Part shown: positions 16,021-25,355 of the stretch, one piece after another
Position numbering within the stretch: the first letter of the stretch is position 1
Layout: each line of letters starts with the position of its first letter
Source: Nocardioidaceae bacterium
Lineage (GTDB): Bacteria; Actinomycetota; Actinomycetes; Propionibacteriales; Nocardioidaceae
NCBI GenBank assembly: GCA_030447865.1
Contig: JAUJOD010000003.1
Coordinates: 129,099-193,098 of the forward strand
Length of the DNA: 64,000 nucleotides
Reading direction: 5' to 3'
The notes under the pieces: model-generated
Databases searched by the model: none
What the model was told of the DNA's origin: nothing
What the model saw: the letters and a program-made list of their open reading frames with translations, nothing else
Made by a program: the position numbers and the translations under genes

Positions 16021-17484
16021 GTGCCGAACCCGCCCCCGCCGGGCTTTGCTGCCGCCGAGGGGCCACCCGCCGGTGCGCCGCCCGCCGGTGCGCCGTCGGT
16101 CGGCGTACCGACGCTCGGACCGCCACCGGCCCAGGTGCCGCCGCTCGGGAAGGCCGAGCACGTACGCCGTTGGGCCGCGGCGCCCGTCGCCCTGCTGTCG
16201 AGCTCTCTGGCCCTGCTGTGCGTGGTCAGCCTCGTCGACGTGGTGACGCAGATCGACGGTTTGGCTGGCGTCGACGGACGGGTCGTGGGATGGGCCGGAG
16301 TTGGCGGTCTGACAACCGTCGCCGTCGCGATTGTGGCGCTGCTCGCAGGGCCGCGGCTGGGCGCTGGCCCACCGCTGGGGGTCGGGGCGGCTGCGGCGGT
16401 CTTCGGGCTTGCCATCGGCCGCACGGTGATCGACGACGCGCAGTTGGCCCTGGCGCTGGTGGTTTTGGGTCTAGGCGCCGGCGGGCTGCTCGGGGGAGCC
16501 GCCTGCATGCCGGTGGAGCTTCCGGCGCGCTGGCGCAGCCTGACGCTCGCGGCGTACGGCGTCCCGTTCGTGGCCGGGCCGCCGGTGATCAACTGGTTCG
16601 CGTTGCACGTGTCCGCCGGGGACGACCTGCGGCTCGCGCTGCATCCGCCAGTCTGGCCGCTGGCGGTGGCGTCGGCCCTCATCGTCTCCTGGAGCGCCTT
16701 GACGCTGCTGCTCGAACCCGCCAAAGACCGCTCAACACCGGGTCCGACCTGGGACAGTGCGTGGACCTCGCTTGTTGTCGCCGCCGCCTTGTCCCTCGTC
16801 GCGGTCATGCTGCTGGGCTTTGACCCCGGCATCCGGCTGTTCTGGCTGCGGCCGCTCATCGTGGTCGGTTGCGCGCTGGCGGTCCTGACGTTCGCGCTGA
16901 CGGCACTCACGGTACCTACGTCGTCGGCACGCGTCGGCTATGTCGCCGCTGCTGTGGTGGTGCTGTGCTGGCCGTCCTGCGTCGGCTTGATGCTGGTGGC
17001 CGCCGATGCCGGCGCCACCCAGGTGTCGGCCGGGGCCGTCACCGCCATCGCTGCAGCGGGGGTTGTCGGAGCGGTGCTCGGGTGGTGGCGGCCGCGAGCG
17101 GGTGTCGTGGTCGGCCTGCTCACCGTCGCAGCGGCCGCTGCGGGCGCGTGGGTGATGCCTGGGCGACCGTGGCTGATGGTGGCGGCCGCCGCACCGATGG
17201 CGGCCGGCGCCGGTGCGGCGCTGCTGGGTGGGCTGACGTCCGCCTCCCGAGACCTCGCCGGCGTACGGTTTGTGTTCGCCGCAACGGTCAGCGCGCTGGT
17301 TGTTGGATCGCTGGTCGGGGTGCCGGTGAGCTGGGCGCTGGGCGGCACCGTGCCCGACCTTGAGGCGGAAGCCCGCGCCGCGGGCCGGGTGCTCCTCGGG
17401 CTGACCTTCGCGCTGGCGGTGCTCGCGGCGGCGTACTCGTCGACCCTGCTTCGCCAGTTGAGTGGTGGCCCGGCGAGACGGTAG
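16021..17484 (+). CDS. Polytopic membrane protein, MFS-like, function unknown
   Basis: 487 residues from GTG 16021, two bases after the rnj stop. A Pro/Gly/Ala-rich N-terminus of about 45 residues is followed by about a dozen hydrophobic helices (for example LLSSSLALLCVVSLVDVV, TTVAVAIVALLAGP, PLAVASALIVSWSALTLLL, LVVAAALSLVAVMLLG, ALVVGSLVGVPVSWAL). The helix count and an internal repeat-like order suggest a transporter of MFS type, but no signature motif of the superfamily is visible. Conserved context between rnj and ftsK is seen in related actinobacteria. The product name should stay at membrane-protein level. Confidence 0.7.
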   Translation: MPNPPPPGFAAAEGPPAGAPPAGAPSVGVPTLGPPPAQVPPLGKAEHVRRWAAAPVALLSSSLALLCVVSLVDVVTQIDGLAGVDGRVVGWAGVGGLTTVAVAIVALLAGPRLGAGPPLGVGAAAAVFGLAIGRTVIDDAQLALALVVLGLGAGGLLGGAACMPVELPARWRSLTLAAYGVPFVAGPPVINWFALHVSAGDDLRLALHPPVWPLAVASALIVSWSALTLLLEPAKDRSTPGPTWDSAWTSLVVAAALSLVAVMLLGFDPGIRLFWLRPLIVVGCALAVLTFALTALTVPTSSARVGYVAAAVVVLCWPSCVGLMLVAADAGATQVSAGAVTAIAAAGVVGAVLGWWRPRAGVVVGLLTVAAAAAGAWVMPGRPWLMVAAAAPMAAGAGAALLGGLTSASRDLAGVRFVFAATVSALVVGSLVGVPVSWALGGTVPDLEAEARAAGRVLLGLTFALAVLAAAYSSTLLRQLSGGPARR

Positions 17485-17493
17485 GTGCGGATT

Positions 17494-17584
17494 CCTCGAG
17501 ATGCGTGAGAATGCGGTCCCGGCACTCCAACAACAGCATCCGCGCGCATCTCGAGGGCCAGGATGGTCCGGCGCCATCTCGAGG
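17494..17584. repeat. Intergenic palindrome built on CTCGAGATGCG, with a third half-site
   Basis: CCTCGAGATGCG (17494-17505) pairs perfectly with CGCATCTCGAGG (17545-17556); with three mismatches the arms reach 21 bp (17494-17514 and 17536-17556) around a 21-base loop. A further CATCTCGAGGG lies at 17574-17584. The element occupies the gap between the membrane-protein gene and ftsK and could end transcription of the former. Confidence 0.65.
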
Positions 17585-17660
17585 GTGCCTCGGGCGGGCA
17601 TGTCAGGGTGAGCCGAGGGGGCTGCGGCGTGTTACGACTGGGACTGATGTGACGATCCCG

Positions 17661-17666
17661 TAGCCT
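17661..17666 (+). promoter_or_regulatory. -10 box for leaderless ftsK
   Basis: TAGCCT ends seven bases before the ftsK ATG at 17674. There is no Shine-Dalgarno between them. A -35 element is not clear. Confidence 0.45.
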
Positions 17667-17673
17667 CAACCGC

Positions 17674-20199
17674 ATGGCGACCCGAACGTCTTCAACCTCG
17701 CGGTCGCGGAGCAGCACGGGGTCTCGGTCAGCCACTTCTGGTGGCTCCACGCGACGTACCTCGACATCGACCAAGAAGCCCGCGAGCCGCACGCGGTCGG
17801 GCTCGACGGCCGTGCGCCGCGGCCGGTCCAGCCCTGGCCCGGTGCCTCGGCTCATCTTCGCCATCGGCCGTGGGCTTCGGGCGCTGTGGCTAGGAGTGGC
17901 GTCGCTGCTCGGAGCTGTCGTACGCCGCATCGGCTCCACCACTCGAGACCTCGACCCCGAGCACCGGCGGGACGGGTTGGGGCTGTGCTTCGTCGGGTTG
18001 GCGATCATCGTCGCGGCAGCCGTCTGGTGGCGGCTGCCCGGCGGCGTCGGCGAGGTGATCCGCACCATCGTCGAGGGTTCGGTCGGACTCGCGGCCTGGG
18101 GTGTGCCGCTGTTCTTGCTGCTTGCGGCCTGGCGGGTCATGCGCAAACCCGACCCCGACGGTCCGGCCGGGCGCCCGGTGATCGGCTGGAGCGCCATGGC
18201 GCTCGGCGTGCTCGGTCTGGTGCACATCCAGCACGGGCTGCCCCGGCCGAGCGGAGGCAGCGGGCCGATGCGCGAGGCTGGTGGCGCTGTTGGCTACATC
18301 GGCTCGGCGTTGGTGGCCGACCTCTTCCGCAGCACGTTGATCGCCATTCCGCTGCTGGCGCTGTTGGCCTTCTTCGGGCTGCTGGTCGTCACGGCGACGC
18401 CGGTGTACCAGATCCCCGCCAGGCTCGGCGCCGTACGCGACAGGCTGTTCGGGCGCCGGCGGGGCGACTCCGACCAACCAGCCGAGCTGCCCGCTGGGGC
18501 GACTGCGGCCGATGTCGCCCTTGCCCCGCTCAACCGCTCCCGCAGCCGACGCCGGGTGGCGACGCTCACTGACGACGACCCGCCCGCCGCGGATGCGGAC
18601 GAGGCCGGCGTACTGGAGGGTCGCGAGTTCGCCAACCGTGCCCCGGCCGACAAGCCCGACGACCCGTCCCTCGAGCCGCCGCCGCACACCCCGTTGCCGG
18701 CGCGCGTCGAACAGCTCAGCCTGTCCGGCGGCATCGCCTACACGCTGCCCGGCAACGAGGTGCTCAAGCCAGGCAGCGTGCACAAGGCCAGGTCACAGGC
18801 GTCCGACGCGATCGTCGACCGACTGACGGAGGTGCTCGAGCAGTTCGGCATCGACGCCCAGATCACCGGTTACACCCGCGGTCCCACCGTGACCCGGTAC
18901 GAGGTCGAGCTGGGGCCTGCGGTGAAGGTCGAAAAGGTCACCGCGCTCAGCAAGAACATCGCGTACGCCGTCGCGAGCGCCGACGTGCGGATCCTGTCGC
19001 CGATCCCGGGCAAGTCAGCGATCGGCGTGGAGATCCCCAACGTGGACGCCGAGATCGTCTCCCTCGGGGACGTGCTCCGGTCCCCTGCCGCGCGCCGCGA
19101 GTCCCACCCGATGGTGGTCTCCCTCGGCAAGGACGTCGAGGGTGGCTTCGTCATCGCCAACCTGGCCCGGATGCCGCACCTGCTCGTGGCCGGCGCAACC
19201 GGCTCGGGCAAGTCCAGCTTCATCAACTCGATGATCTGCTCGCTGCTGATGCGGGCGACACCGGACGACGTACGGATGATCATGGTCGACCCGAAGCGGG
19301 TCGAGCTCACCGGCTACGAGGGCATACCGCACCTGATCACGCCGATCATCACCAGCCCGAAGAAGGCCGCCGAGTCGCTGCAGTGGGTCGTGCGGGAAAT
19401 GGACCAGCGCTACGACGACCTCGCCAACTTCGGCTTCCGGCACATCGACGACTTCAACAAGGCGGTGCGGGTGGGCGCCGTGCAGGCGCCGCCGGGAAGC
19501 GAGCGGGTGCTGTCGCCGTACCCCTATCTGCTCGTTGTCGTCGACGAGCTCGCCGACCTGATGATGGTCGCCCCACGTGACGTCGAGGACTCCGTCGTGC
19601 GGATCACCCAGCTGGCGAGGGCGGCCGGGATCCACCTGGTGCTTGCCACCCAGCGGCCGTCGGTCGACGTGGTGACCGGGCTGATCAAGGCCAACGTGCC
19701 GAGCCGGCTGGCGTTCGCCACCTCATCGCTCGCCGACAGCCGGGTGATCCTCGACCAGCCGGGAGCGGAGAAGCTCGTCGGCAAGGGCGACGCGCTGTTC
19801 CTGCCGATGGGGGCCAGCAAGCCGGCCCGGATCCAGGGCGCGTGGGTGACCGAGCAGGAGATCAAGCAGGTCGTCCGGCACTGCAAGGAGCAGCTGCAGC
19901 CGACGTACCGCGACGACGTCACCGCTGCGCCGTCGAGCAAGCGGGAGCTCGACGACGACATCGGCGACGACCTTGACCTGGTGTGCCAGGCGGTCGAGCT
20001 TGTCGTCTCGACCCAGTTCGGCTCCACCTCGATGTTGCAGCGCAAGCTGCGGGTGGGGTTCGCGAAGGCGGGGCGGCTGATGGACATCCTCGAGAGCCGC
20101 GGAATCGTCGGGCCGTCCGAGGGCTCGAAGGCGCGTGATGTGCTGATCAAGCCCGACGACCTCGACACGGTGATCGCAACGTTGCAGGGGGAGGGGTAA
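17674..20199 (+). CDS. ftsK: DNA translocase FtsK
   Basis: An 841-residue septal ATP-driven DNA pump that clears chromosomes from the division site and activates XerCD at dif. A basic Ser/Thr/Arg-rich N-terminus (about 65 residues) precedes four transmembrane helices (GLCFVGLAIIVAAAVWW, GVPLFLLLAAW, SAMALGVLGLVHIQ, LIAIPLLALLAFFGLLVV), an acidic linker, then the motor: alpha/beta domains with AYAVASADVRILSPIPGKSAIG, Walker A GATGSGKSSF near residue 508 and Walker B LLVVVDELADLM. A C-terminal gamma domain follows (DLVCQAVELVVSTQFGSTSML, RLMDILESRGIVGPSEG). The length is normal for actinobacteria. Confidence 0.96.
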   Translation: MATRTSSTSRSRSSTGSRSATSGGSTRRTSTSTKKPASRTRSGSTAVRRGRSSPGPVPRLIFAIGRGLRALWLGVASLLGAVVRRIGSTTRDLDPEHRRDGLGLCFVGLAIIVAAAVWWRLPGGVGEVIRTIVEGSVGLAAWGVPLFLLLAAWRVMRKPDPDGPAGRPVIGWSAMALGVLGLVHIQHGLPRPSGGSGPMREAGGAVGYIGSALVADLFRSTLIAIPLLALLAFFGLLVVTATPVYQIPARLGAVRDRLFGRRRGDSDQPAELPAGATAADVALAPLNRSRSRRRVATLTDDDPPAADADEAGVLEGREFANRAPADKPDDPSLEPPPHTPLPARVEQLSLSGGIAYTLPGNEVLKPGSVHKARSQASDAIVDRLTEVLEQFGIDAQITGYTRGPTVTRYEVELGPAVKVEKVTALSKNIAYAVASADVRILSPIPGKSAIGVEIPNVDAEIVSLGDVLRSPAARRESHPMVVSLGKDVEGGFVIANLARMPHLLVAGATGSGKSSFINSMICSLLMRATPDDVRMIMVDPKRVELTGYEGIPHLITPIITSPKKAAESLQWVVREMDQRYDDLANFGFRHIDDFNKAVRVGAVQAPPGSERVLSPYPYLLVVVDELADLMMVAPRDVEDSVVRITQLARAAGIHLVLATQRPSVDVVTGLIKANVPSRLAFATSSLADSRVILDQPGAEKLVGKGDALFLPMGASKPARIQGAWVTEQEIKQVVRHCKEQLQPTYRDDVTAAPSSKRELDDDIGDDLDLVCQAVELVVSTQFGSTSMLQRKLRVGFAKAGRLMDILESRGIVGPSEGSKARDVLIKPDDLDTVIATLQGEG

Positions 20200-20202
20200 G
20201 GG

Positions 20203-22089
20203 GTGGTCGTACGTCGCCGGGCCGGCCTGGTCGCCGGAGTCGCTGTCAGCTCTACTGTGCTGGCGGCGGCGTATTTATGGAGCTTCGCAGCGGATGCGCG
20301 CTGGGTCACCCTTGCGGTCGGCCTGCTGCTGGGCGTCGTGGCGGTGCTGCACGGTCTCGCCTGGACCAGCGCCCGGACGCCGCTGCTGGTGGCGGACGAC
20401 ACCGGGCTGCGGGTGCGGCTCGGCCCGGCCTGGACTGGTGTCCCGTGGAACGAGGTCGAGCGGGTGGATGTCGACGAACGCGGCCGGCTGAGCGACGGCA
20501 GGGTGGCAGTGCACGTCGCCGACGAGACTGCCGCGCTGGCCGGGGCGGGGCGGCGGTCGAGGTTCGCTGCCTGGTGCAACGCCAAGCTGTACGGCGCGCG
20601 GCTGGCGGTGCCGTACGGCGTCGCGACAAGCGTCAGCTCCCCTGACGTCGCCGGCGAGCTGACCCGGCTGGCGGCAGGGCGGGCACCGGTCGTCGTACCA
20701 GATGTCGAGCCGGAGGGTCCGGAGCCGACCGTGGAGCTCACGGCTACGGGACCTTCTCCCGCTGCCGCCAGAGACGAGGTCGACACCGTCGAGATGCCGC
20801 TTGTCCGCCCGGCGGAGACAGCAACCGAACCCACACCGGCTGCGCGACCGGCGCCTCCAGACGCGGGGGTGGCCGCCCGGGAAATGGTGGTGCCGCTCCC
20901 GCTACGGCGGGTCGTGTCGGCGCTCCGGTCGCCGCCGGCCCGGCGGGAGGAGGTGACGATCGCGATGCGCGGCGAGGCCACCGAAGGGACGCTGGCGCTG
21001 GCGGCGCCACCTGAGGAGGTCTACGCCGACGAGCTGCCCGAGATCGCCGAGCTCCGGCGGCGCGACGGGAGCGACGACGGGGCTCGGGAAACCGCCGCGG
21101 GCGGCAATGTGGCGTTGATCATCGACGCCACCACCGACTTGTCAGCTCGGGCCATGAGCAAGGTCCGCAGTTTGTCCTCACCGCACGATGCGGTCGTTGA
21201 CGGCGACACTGATCGCCGCGGCGACGCCGCTCCGCCCGAGGCGAGGGCAACCCTGCGCATCGGCGGGCAGCTGCGGCAGGCTCGCGAGACTCTAGGGCTG
21301 TCGGTCGACGAGCTCGCCGACCGCACGCGGATCCGGCCGTTCGTCATCGAGTGCATGGAGTCCGACGACTTCTCGCCGTGTGGTGGGGACTTCTACGCCC
21401 GAGGGCACCTGCGGATGCTGGCCCGGGTGCTCGGCATAGCGCCTGAGCCACTGATCGAGACGTACGACGAGGTGTTCGCCACCTCGCCGGTTGGTCCGCG
21501 GGCTGTGTTCGACGTCGAGCTCGCCACTGGTGCCACCGGCATGGTGCGCGGCGGCGCGCCCGGGGCGAACTGGGGCGGCCTGATCGCCGCTGTGCTGGTC
21601 TTGGTGTTGATCTGGGGAGTGGCCAGGTTCTTCGCCGACGGCGTGAACCCCGCCCCCGCCGCACCCGAGCCGACCCAGAACTCCTCTGGGCTGGGCTCTC
21701 CGGGCGTCGGCAACGCACCCATCCCTCCACCGCCGAAGGCCCACGTCAAGCTGACCGCGACCGGTGGTGAATCCCGCGTGGTCGTCCGGGACCGTTTCCG
21801 TGACGTCGTCTTCGAGGGGGTGCTGCAGGCCGGCCGCTCGCAAAAGGTGACAGGGGAGTCGCCGCTGCGCGTCTTCGCCGCCGACGCGGGTGTCATTTCG
21901 CTGACCGTCAAAGGCCGCGCCCTGGGCAAGCTGGGGCCGCCCGGCCAACCCGCCGCCGAGCGGATCACGTCAGCCGCCGCCGAATCCGCCGGACGAGCCG
22001 GCGGAGCCGACCCCGACTCGCGCCGCCCCGCCGACCGCCGCCCCGCCGACCGCCGACTGGCCGATCCGCGGGTGCCGAGTGCCCAGTGA
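20203..22089 (+). CDS. RodZ-like protein with fused N-terminal PH-like membrane domain
   Basis: 628 residues from GTG 20203, with a GGGGGAGGGG stretch at the end of ftsK as ribosome-binding site. Two transmembrane helices (residues about 8-45) lead into a bacterial PH-like strand-rich domain (TPLLVADDTGLRVRLGPAW, VPWNEVERVDVDERGRLSDG). A long disordered Pro/Ala region follows, then a RodZ-type helix-turn-helix near residue 350 (LRQARETLGLSVDELADRTRIRPFVIECME), a single membrane helix near 462-482 and an outer DUF4115 domain (VVVRDRFRDVVFEGVLQAGRSQKV). RodZ links the cell wall machinery to the cytoskeleton in rods; here it follows ftsK. The last 40 residues contain ADRRPADRRLADPR repeats. Confidence 0.75.
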   Translation: MVVRRRAGLVAGVAVSSTVLAAAYLWSFAADARWVTLAVGLLLGVVAVLHGLAWTSARTPLLVADDTGLRVRLGPAWTGVPWNEVERVDVDERGRLSDGRVAVHVADETAALAGAGRRSRFAAWCNAKLYGARLAVPYGVATSVSSPDVAGELTRLAAGRAPVVVPDVEPEGPEPTVELTATGPSPAAARDEVDTVEMPLVRPAETATEPTPAARPAPPDAGVAAREMVVPLPLRRVVSALRSPPARREEVTIAMRGEATEGTLALAAPPEEVYADELPEIAELRRRDGSDDGARETAAGGNVALIIDATTDLSARAMSKVRSLSSPHDAVVDGDTDRRGDAAPPEARATLRIGGQLRQARETLGLSVDELADRTRIRPFVIECMESDDFSPCGGDFYARGHLRMLARVLGIAPEPLIETYDEVFATSPVGPRAVFDVELATGATGMVRGGAPGANWGGLIAAVLVLVLIWGVARFFADGVNPAPAAPEPTQNSSGLGSPGVGNAPIPPPPKAHVKLTATGGESRVVVRDRFRDVVFEGVLQAGRSQKVTGESPLRVFAADAGVISLTVKGRALGKLGPPGQPAAERITSAAAESAGRAGGADPDSRRPADRRPADRRLADPRVPSAQ

Positions 22090-22263
22090 CGGCGCGGCCT
22101 CCCGCATCACCCCTGCCCTCCGCTGCCGCAACCTGTCATGACCTGGTGAGCGCGGACCTGTCCCGTACGCCCTGACAACTCGGCGTGCGCAGCGTGAGAC
22201 CACCAGGACGGTGTCTCGCTGAGTTGGGGCGGTCGGAGCACAACGGCATACTTGCCCAATCCC

Positions 22264-23823
22264 ATGAGCATCCTTGAGCAGTCCGGCCTTCCTCGTGCAG
22301 CGATGGCCCCGCCGGCCGACGAGACGCCAACAACGGCCCGGCACGCCGACAGCAGCGGGCAGGTGACGACTCGGCAGCGGGTGGCGGTGGTGACGCTGGG
22401 GTGCGCTCGAAACGAGGTCGACTCCGAGGAACTCGCGGCCCGACTGGAGGCGGGTGGGTTCGCGCTGGTAGCTGAGCCGGCCGAGGCAGACTCGGTTGTC
22501 GTCAACACGTGCGGCTTCGTCGAGGCGGCCAAGAAGGACTCCATCGACACCCTGCTCGAGGCGGCCGACCTCAAGCAGGCCGGCGGGCCGCAGACCGTCG
22601 TGGCGGTGGGATGCCTGGCAGAGCGGTACGGCGCTGACCTGGCCGACGCGCTGCCCGAGGCGGACGCGGTGCTGGGGTTCGACGACTACCCCGACATCGC
22701 CGCCCGGCTGCGCAGCATCGTCGCCGGGCAACCGCATGCGTCGCATCGCCCCCGTGACCGCCGTTCGCTGCTGCCCATCACCCCGGTCGATCGAGGCAGC
22801 GGCGCACTCCCCTCCCTGCCCGGCCACGCCCAACGGCTGGTAGACCTGCCGCCCGGAGTGGCGCCGGCGTCCGGGCCACGACCGCTGCGTCGCCGCCTTG
22901 GCACCGGCCCGTTGGCGCCGCTGAAGTTGGCGTCCGGCTGTGACCGGCGGTGCTCGTTCTGCGCGATCCCAAGCTTCCGCGGGTCGTACCTCTCCCGCCC
23001 ACCGGCCGACATTGTCACCGAGGCGCGCTGGCTGGCCGAGCATGGGGTGCGAGAGCTCTACCTGGTCAGTGAGAACTCCACGTCGTACGGCAAGGACCTC
23101 GGTGACCTGCGGCTGCTCGAGTCGCTGCTGCCGCAGTTGGCGGCGGTCGACGGCGTACGGCGGGTCCGCGTCTCATACCTGCAACCGGCGGAGTTGCGGC
23201 CGAGTCTGGTGGCGGCGATGGCGTCGACGCCCGGCGTGGCGCAGTACTTCGACCTGTCCTTTCAGCACGCGTCGGGGCCGCTGCTGCGCCGGATGCGTCG
23301 CTTCGGCGACGCTGAGCGCTTCCTGGCGCTGCTCGGCGAGGTGCGAGCGGCGAGCCCGCTGGCCGGCGTACGAAGCAACTTCATCGTCGGGTTCCCCGGC
23401 GAGACCCAGGCCGACGTGCAGACGCTGTGCGACTTCCTCATCGACGCGCGGCTCGACGCCATCGGTGTCTTCGGCTACTCCGACGAGGACGGCACCGAGG
23501 CGGTAGGCATGGCCGGTCACCATGACGAGGAGGAGATCGCCGCTCGCACGGCGGCCGTCGTCGCGCTGGCCGAGGAGCTGACCGCTCAGCGGGCCGAGGA
23601 CCGGATCGGCCAGCCCGTCGAGGTACTGCTCGACCATGTCACCGGCGGCACCGCCGAGGGCCGTCCCGACTGTCAGGGGCCGGACGTCGACGGCTCGACC
23701 AGCGTCTTGGACTTGCCGGCGGGCGCGGCGGCAGGGGACGTCGTACCGGCGCAGGTGACCGGATCGTCGGGTGTTGACCTGATTGCGGAAGCGCAGACCA
23801 ACTACGTTGACACCCATGGCTGA
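22264..23823 (+). CDS. rimO: Ribosomal protein uS12 methylthiotransferase RimO
   Basis: A radical-SAM enzyme that adds a methylthio group to the conserved Asp of ribosomal protein uS12. ATG 22264 gives 519 residues. The N-terminal UPF0004 domain holds three cluster cysteines ([40 protein letters not shown]). The radical SAM motif is [17 protein letters not shown], followed by [27 protein letters not shown] and the RimO-typical [10 protein letters not shown]; a TRAM domain ends the protein. A loop of about 60 residues ([15 protein letters not shown] and onward) between the first two domains is longer than usual. A weak promoter (TTGGGG 22224-22229, 17 bp, CATACT 22247-22252) precedes it. Confidence 0.94.
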   Translation: MSILEQSGLPRAAMAPPADETPTTARHADSSGQVTTRQRVAVVTLGCARNEVDSEELAARLEAGGFALVAEPAEADSVVVNTCGFVEAAKKDSIDTLLEAADLKQAGGPQTVVAVGCLAERYGADLADALPEADAVLGFDDYPDIAARLRSIVAGQPHASHRPRDRRSLLPITPVDRGSGALPSLPGHAQRLVDLPPGVAPASGPRPLRRRLGTGPLAPLKLASGCDRRCSFCAIPSFRGSYLSRPPADIVTEARWLAEHGVRELYLVSENSTSYGKDLGDLRLLESLLPQLAAVDGVRRVRVSYLQPAELRPSLVAAMASTPGVAQYFDLSFQHASGPLLRRMRRFGDAERFLALLGEVRAASPLAGVRSNFIVGFPGETQADVQTLCDFLIDARLDAIGVFGYSDEDGTEAVGMAGHHDEEEIAARTAAVVALAEELTAQRAEDRIGQPVEVLLDHVTGGTAEGRPDCQGPDVDGSTSVLDLPAGAAAGDVVPAQVTGSSGVDLIAEAQTNYVDTHG

Positions 23824-24436
23824 GCAGCCGGGGGCGCCGAGCAACTACAACATCGCCAACGCAGTGACCGCATTGCGCATCCTGTTGGTGCCGGTTTTCG
23901 GGTGGCTGCTGCTGGTCGAGGGCGGTGCGGATTGGACCTTCCGGCTGTGGGCGTTCGCGGTCTTCCTGGTCGCGGTCCTGACCGACCGGGTCGACGGTGC
24001 CCTCGCCCGTCGGCGCAACCTGATCACGGACTTCGGAAAGCTGATGGACCCGATCGCTGACAAGGCGCTGACCGGTATGGCGTTCATCGGGCTGTCGCTG
24101 ATCGACGAGCTGTGGTGGTGGGTCACGATCGTGGTGCTCGGCCGGGAATGGCTGGTGACGCTGCTGCGCCTGGTGGTCATGCGGTACGGCGTGCTGGCCG
24201 CCAGCAAGGGCGGCAAGCTCAAGACGGTCCTGCAAGCCGTCGCGCTGAGCGGCTTCATCCTGCCGCTGCGCGACCTCACCGGCAGCCTCGCTCCGGTCGG
24301 GGAGGTGCTGTGGTGGGCCGCTGCGGTGATCATGGCGGCCGCCGTTGTCGTCACGCTGGTGACCGGTCTCGACTACCTGCGGGCGGCTGTTCGGGTACGC
24401 CGAGAGGGGCGGGCCGCGGCCGGGGCGACCTCGTGA
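23816..24436 (+). CDS. pgsA: CDP-diacylglycerol-glycerol-3-phosphate phosphatidyltransferase PgsA
   Basis: A 206-residue membrane enzyme making phosphatidylglycerol phosphate from CDP-diacylglycerol. The CDP-alcohol phosphotransferase signature is present in full: DRVDGALAR, then G and two Asp in [17 protein letters not shown]. About five or six helices surround it ([59 protein letters not shown]). ATG 23816 overlaps the end of rimO by eight bases; cinA overlaps its end by four. A related enzyme could instead make phosphatidylinositol phosphate, but the position before cinA and clgR fits PgsA. Confidence 0.9.
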   Translation: MAEQPGAPSNYNIANAVTALRILLVPVFGWLLLVEGGADWTFRLWAFAVFLVAVLTDRVDGALARRRNLITDFGKLMDPIADKALTGMAFIGLSLIDELWWWVTIVVLGREWLVTLLRLVVMRYGVLAASKGGKLKTVLQAVALSGFILPLRDLTGSLAPVGEVLWWAAAVIMAAAVVVTLVTGLDYLRAAVRVRREGRAAAGATS

Positions 24437-24960
24437 CCGACTCCTCGCCGCAGGCCCCCCTCGCATCGCTGGCGGCGCGGTCTCTGGACGCCTTGGAGCA
24501 TCGAGAAGCGACCCTGGCAACGGCCGAGTCACTCACCGCGGGTCTGATCAGCGCGACGCTCGCCGCTGAGCGGGGTGCTTCCACCGTGCTGCTCGGCGGT
24601 GTCGCGGCGTACGCCACCGACGTCAAGATGTCGGTGCTGGGGGTCGACGAAGCTGTCGTGCAGAAGCACGGCGTCATCTCCAGCGAGTGCGCCGCAGCGA
24701 TGGCCACTGCCGCGAGGAGCAAGTTCCAGGCGACCTGGGGGGTGTCGGCTACCGGCGTCGCCGGCCCGGACCGTCAGGAGGACCGGCCCGTCGGCACCGT
24801 GTACGTCGCGGTGGCAGGCCCGCTCGGCGTACGCGTCCAGGAGCTGAGCCTGTCGGGGTCACGCCAGGCGATTCGCGAGGGCACCGTCAACGCGGCGCTC
24901 GACCTGCTGCTGGCTGCGCTCGACGCAGTGCCCGCCGCCCATGACCGCATCGAGGGGTAG
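24433..24960 (+). CDS. cinA: CinA C-terminal domain protein (nicotinamide-nucleotide amidase)
   Basis: A 175-residue stand-alone CinA C-terminal domain (PncC type), which deamidates nicotinamide mononucleotide to nicotinic acid mononucleotide in NAD recycling. Motifs: [61 protein letters not shown] and [10 protein letters not shown]. The N-terminal MoaB-like domain of full-length CinA is absent, as is common in actinobacteria. GTG 24433 overlaps the pgsA stop. clgR follows after 52 bases. Confidence 0.93.
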   Translation: MTDSSPQAPLASLAARSLDALEHREATLATAESLTAGLISATLAAERGASTVLLGGVAAYATDVKMSVLGVDEAVVQKHGVISSECAAAMATAARSKFQATWGVSATGVAGPDRQEDRPVGTVYVAVAGPLGVRVQELSLSGSRQAIREGTVNAALDLLLAALDAVPAAHDRIEG

Positions 24961-25012
24961 CCTGGGCAGGCAAGCCCGCCCGCCCCCTAACGCCGCAAGG
25001 AGCACAGCCACC

Positions 25013-25321
25013 ATGATCTTGGTACGCCGGCTGCTCGGGGACGTCCTTCGTCAACAGCGTCAGCAGCAGGGCCGAACGCTGCGCGACGTCTCCGCGGAGG
25101 CGCGGGTCAGCATGGGTTACATCTCCGAGATCGAGCGGGGCCAGAAGGAGGCGTCGTCGGAGTGCCTGGCCGCGATCTGCTCCGCGCTCGACGTGCCGCT
25201 GTCGATCGTGCTCGCCGAGGTGAGCAACGAGATGGCGCGCGAGGAGGCCGCCGTAGCCGGCATCTCGACCCTGCCGACGGTTGGAGCCGCCGCTGCCGAC
25301 GTCACCAACGTCGCGGCCTGA
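25013..25321 (+). CDS. clgR: Clp-protease regulator ClgR (XRE family)
   Basis: A 102-residue transcription factor that activates clpP1P2, clpC and other proteolysis genes in actinobacteria. The helix-turn-helix is [43 protein letters not shown], near-identical in plan to Streptomyces and Corynebacterium ClgR. ATG 25013 has AAGGAGC ten bases upstream. A -10-like TAGCCT lies at 24958-24963, overlapping the cinA stop, so clgR may have its own transcript with a leader of about 45 bases. The Ala-rich tail ([19 protein letters not shown]) resembles the degradation-prone C-terminus of the family. Confidence 0.93.
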   Translation: MILVRRLLGDVLRQQRQQQGRTLRDVSAEARVSMGYISEIERGQKEASSECLAAICSALDVPLSIVLAEVSNEMAREEAAVAGISTLPTVGAAAADVTNVAA

Positions 25322-25355
25322 GCGGTCGTCCTCGAACCGTCACCGGGGGCACCGC

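Noticed and set aside
14366-16126. Long open frame (about 586 codons) antisense to rnj
   Set aside because: Same cause; rnj has every family motif, while the antisense product has none.
22176-22226. Intergenic palindrome before rimO
   Set aside because: Arms AGCGTGAGACC and GGTGTCTCGCT pair with two mismatches in eleven, which could be chance; only noted in comparison.
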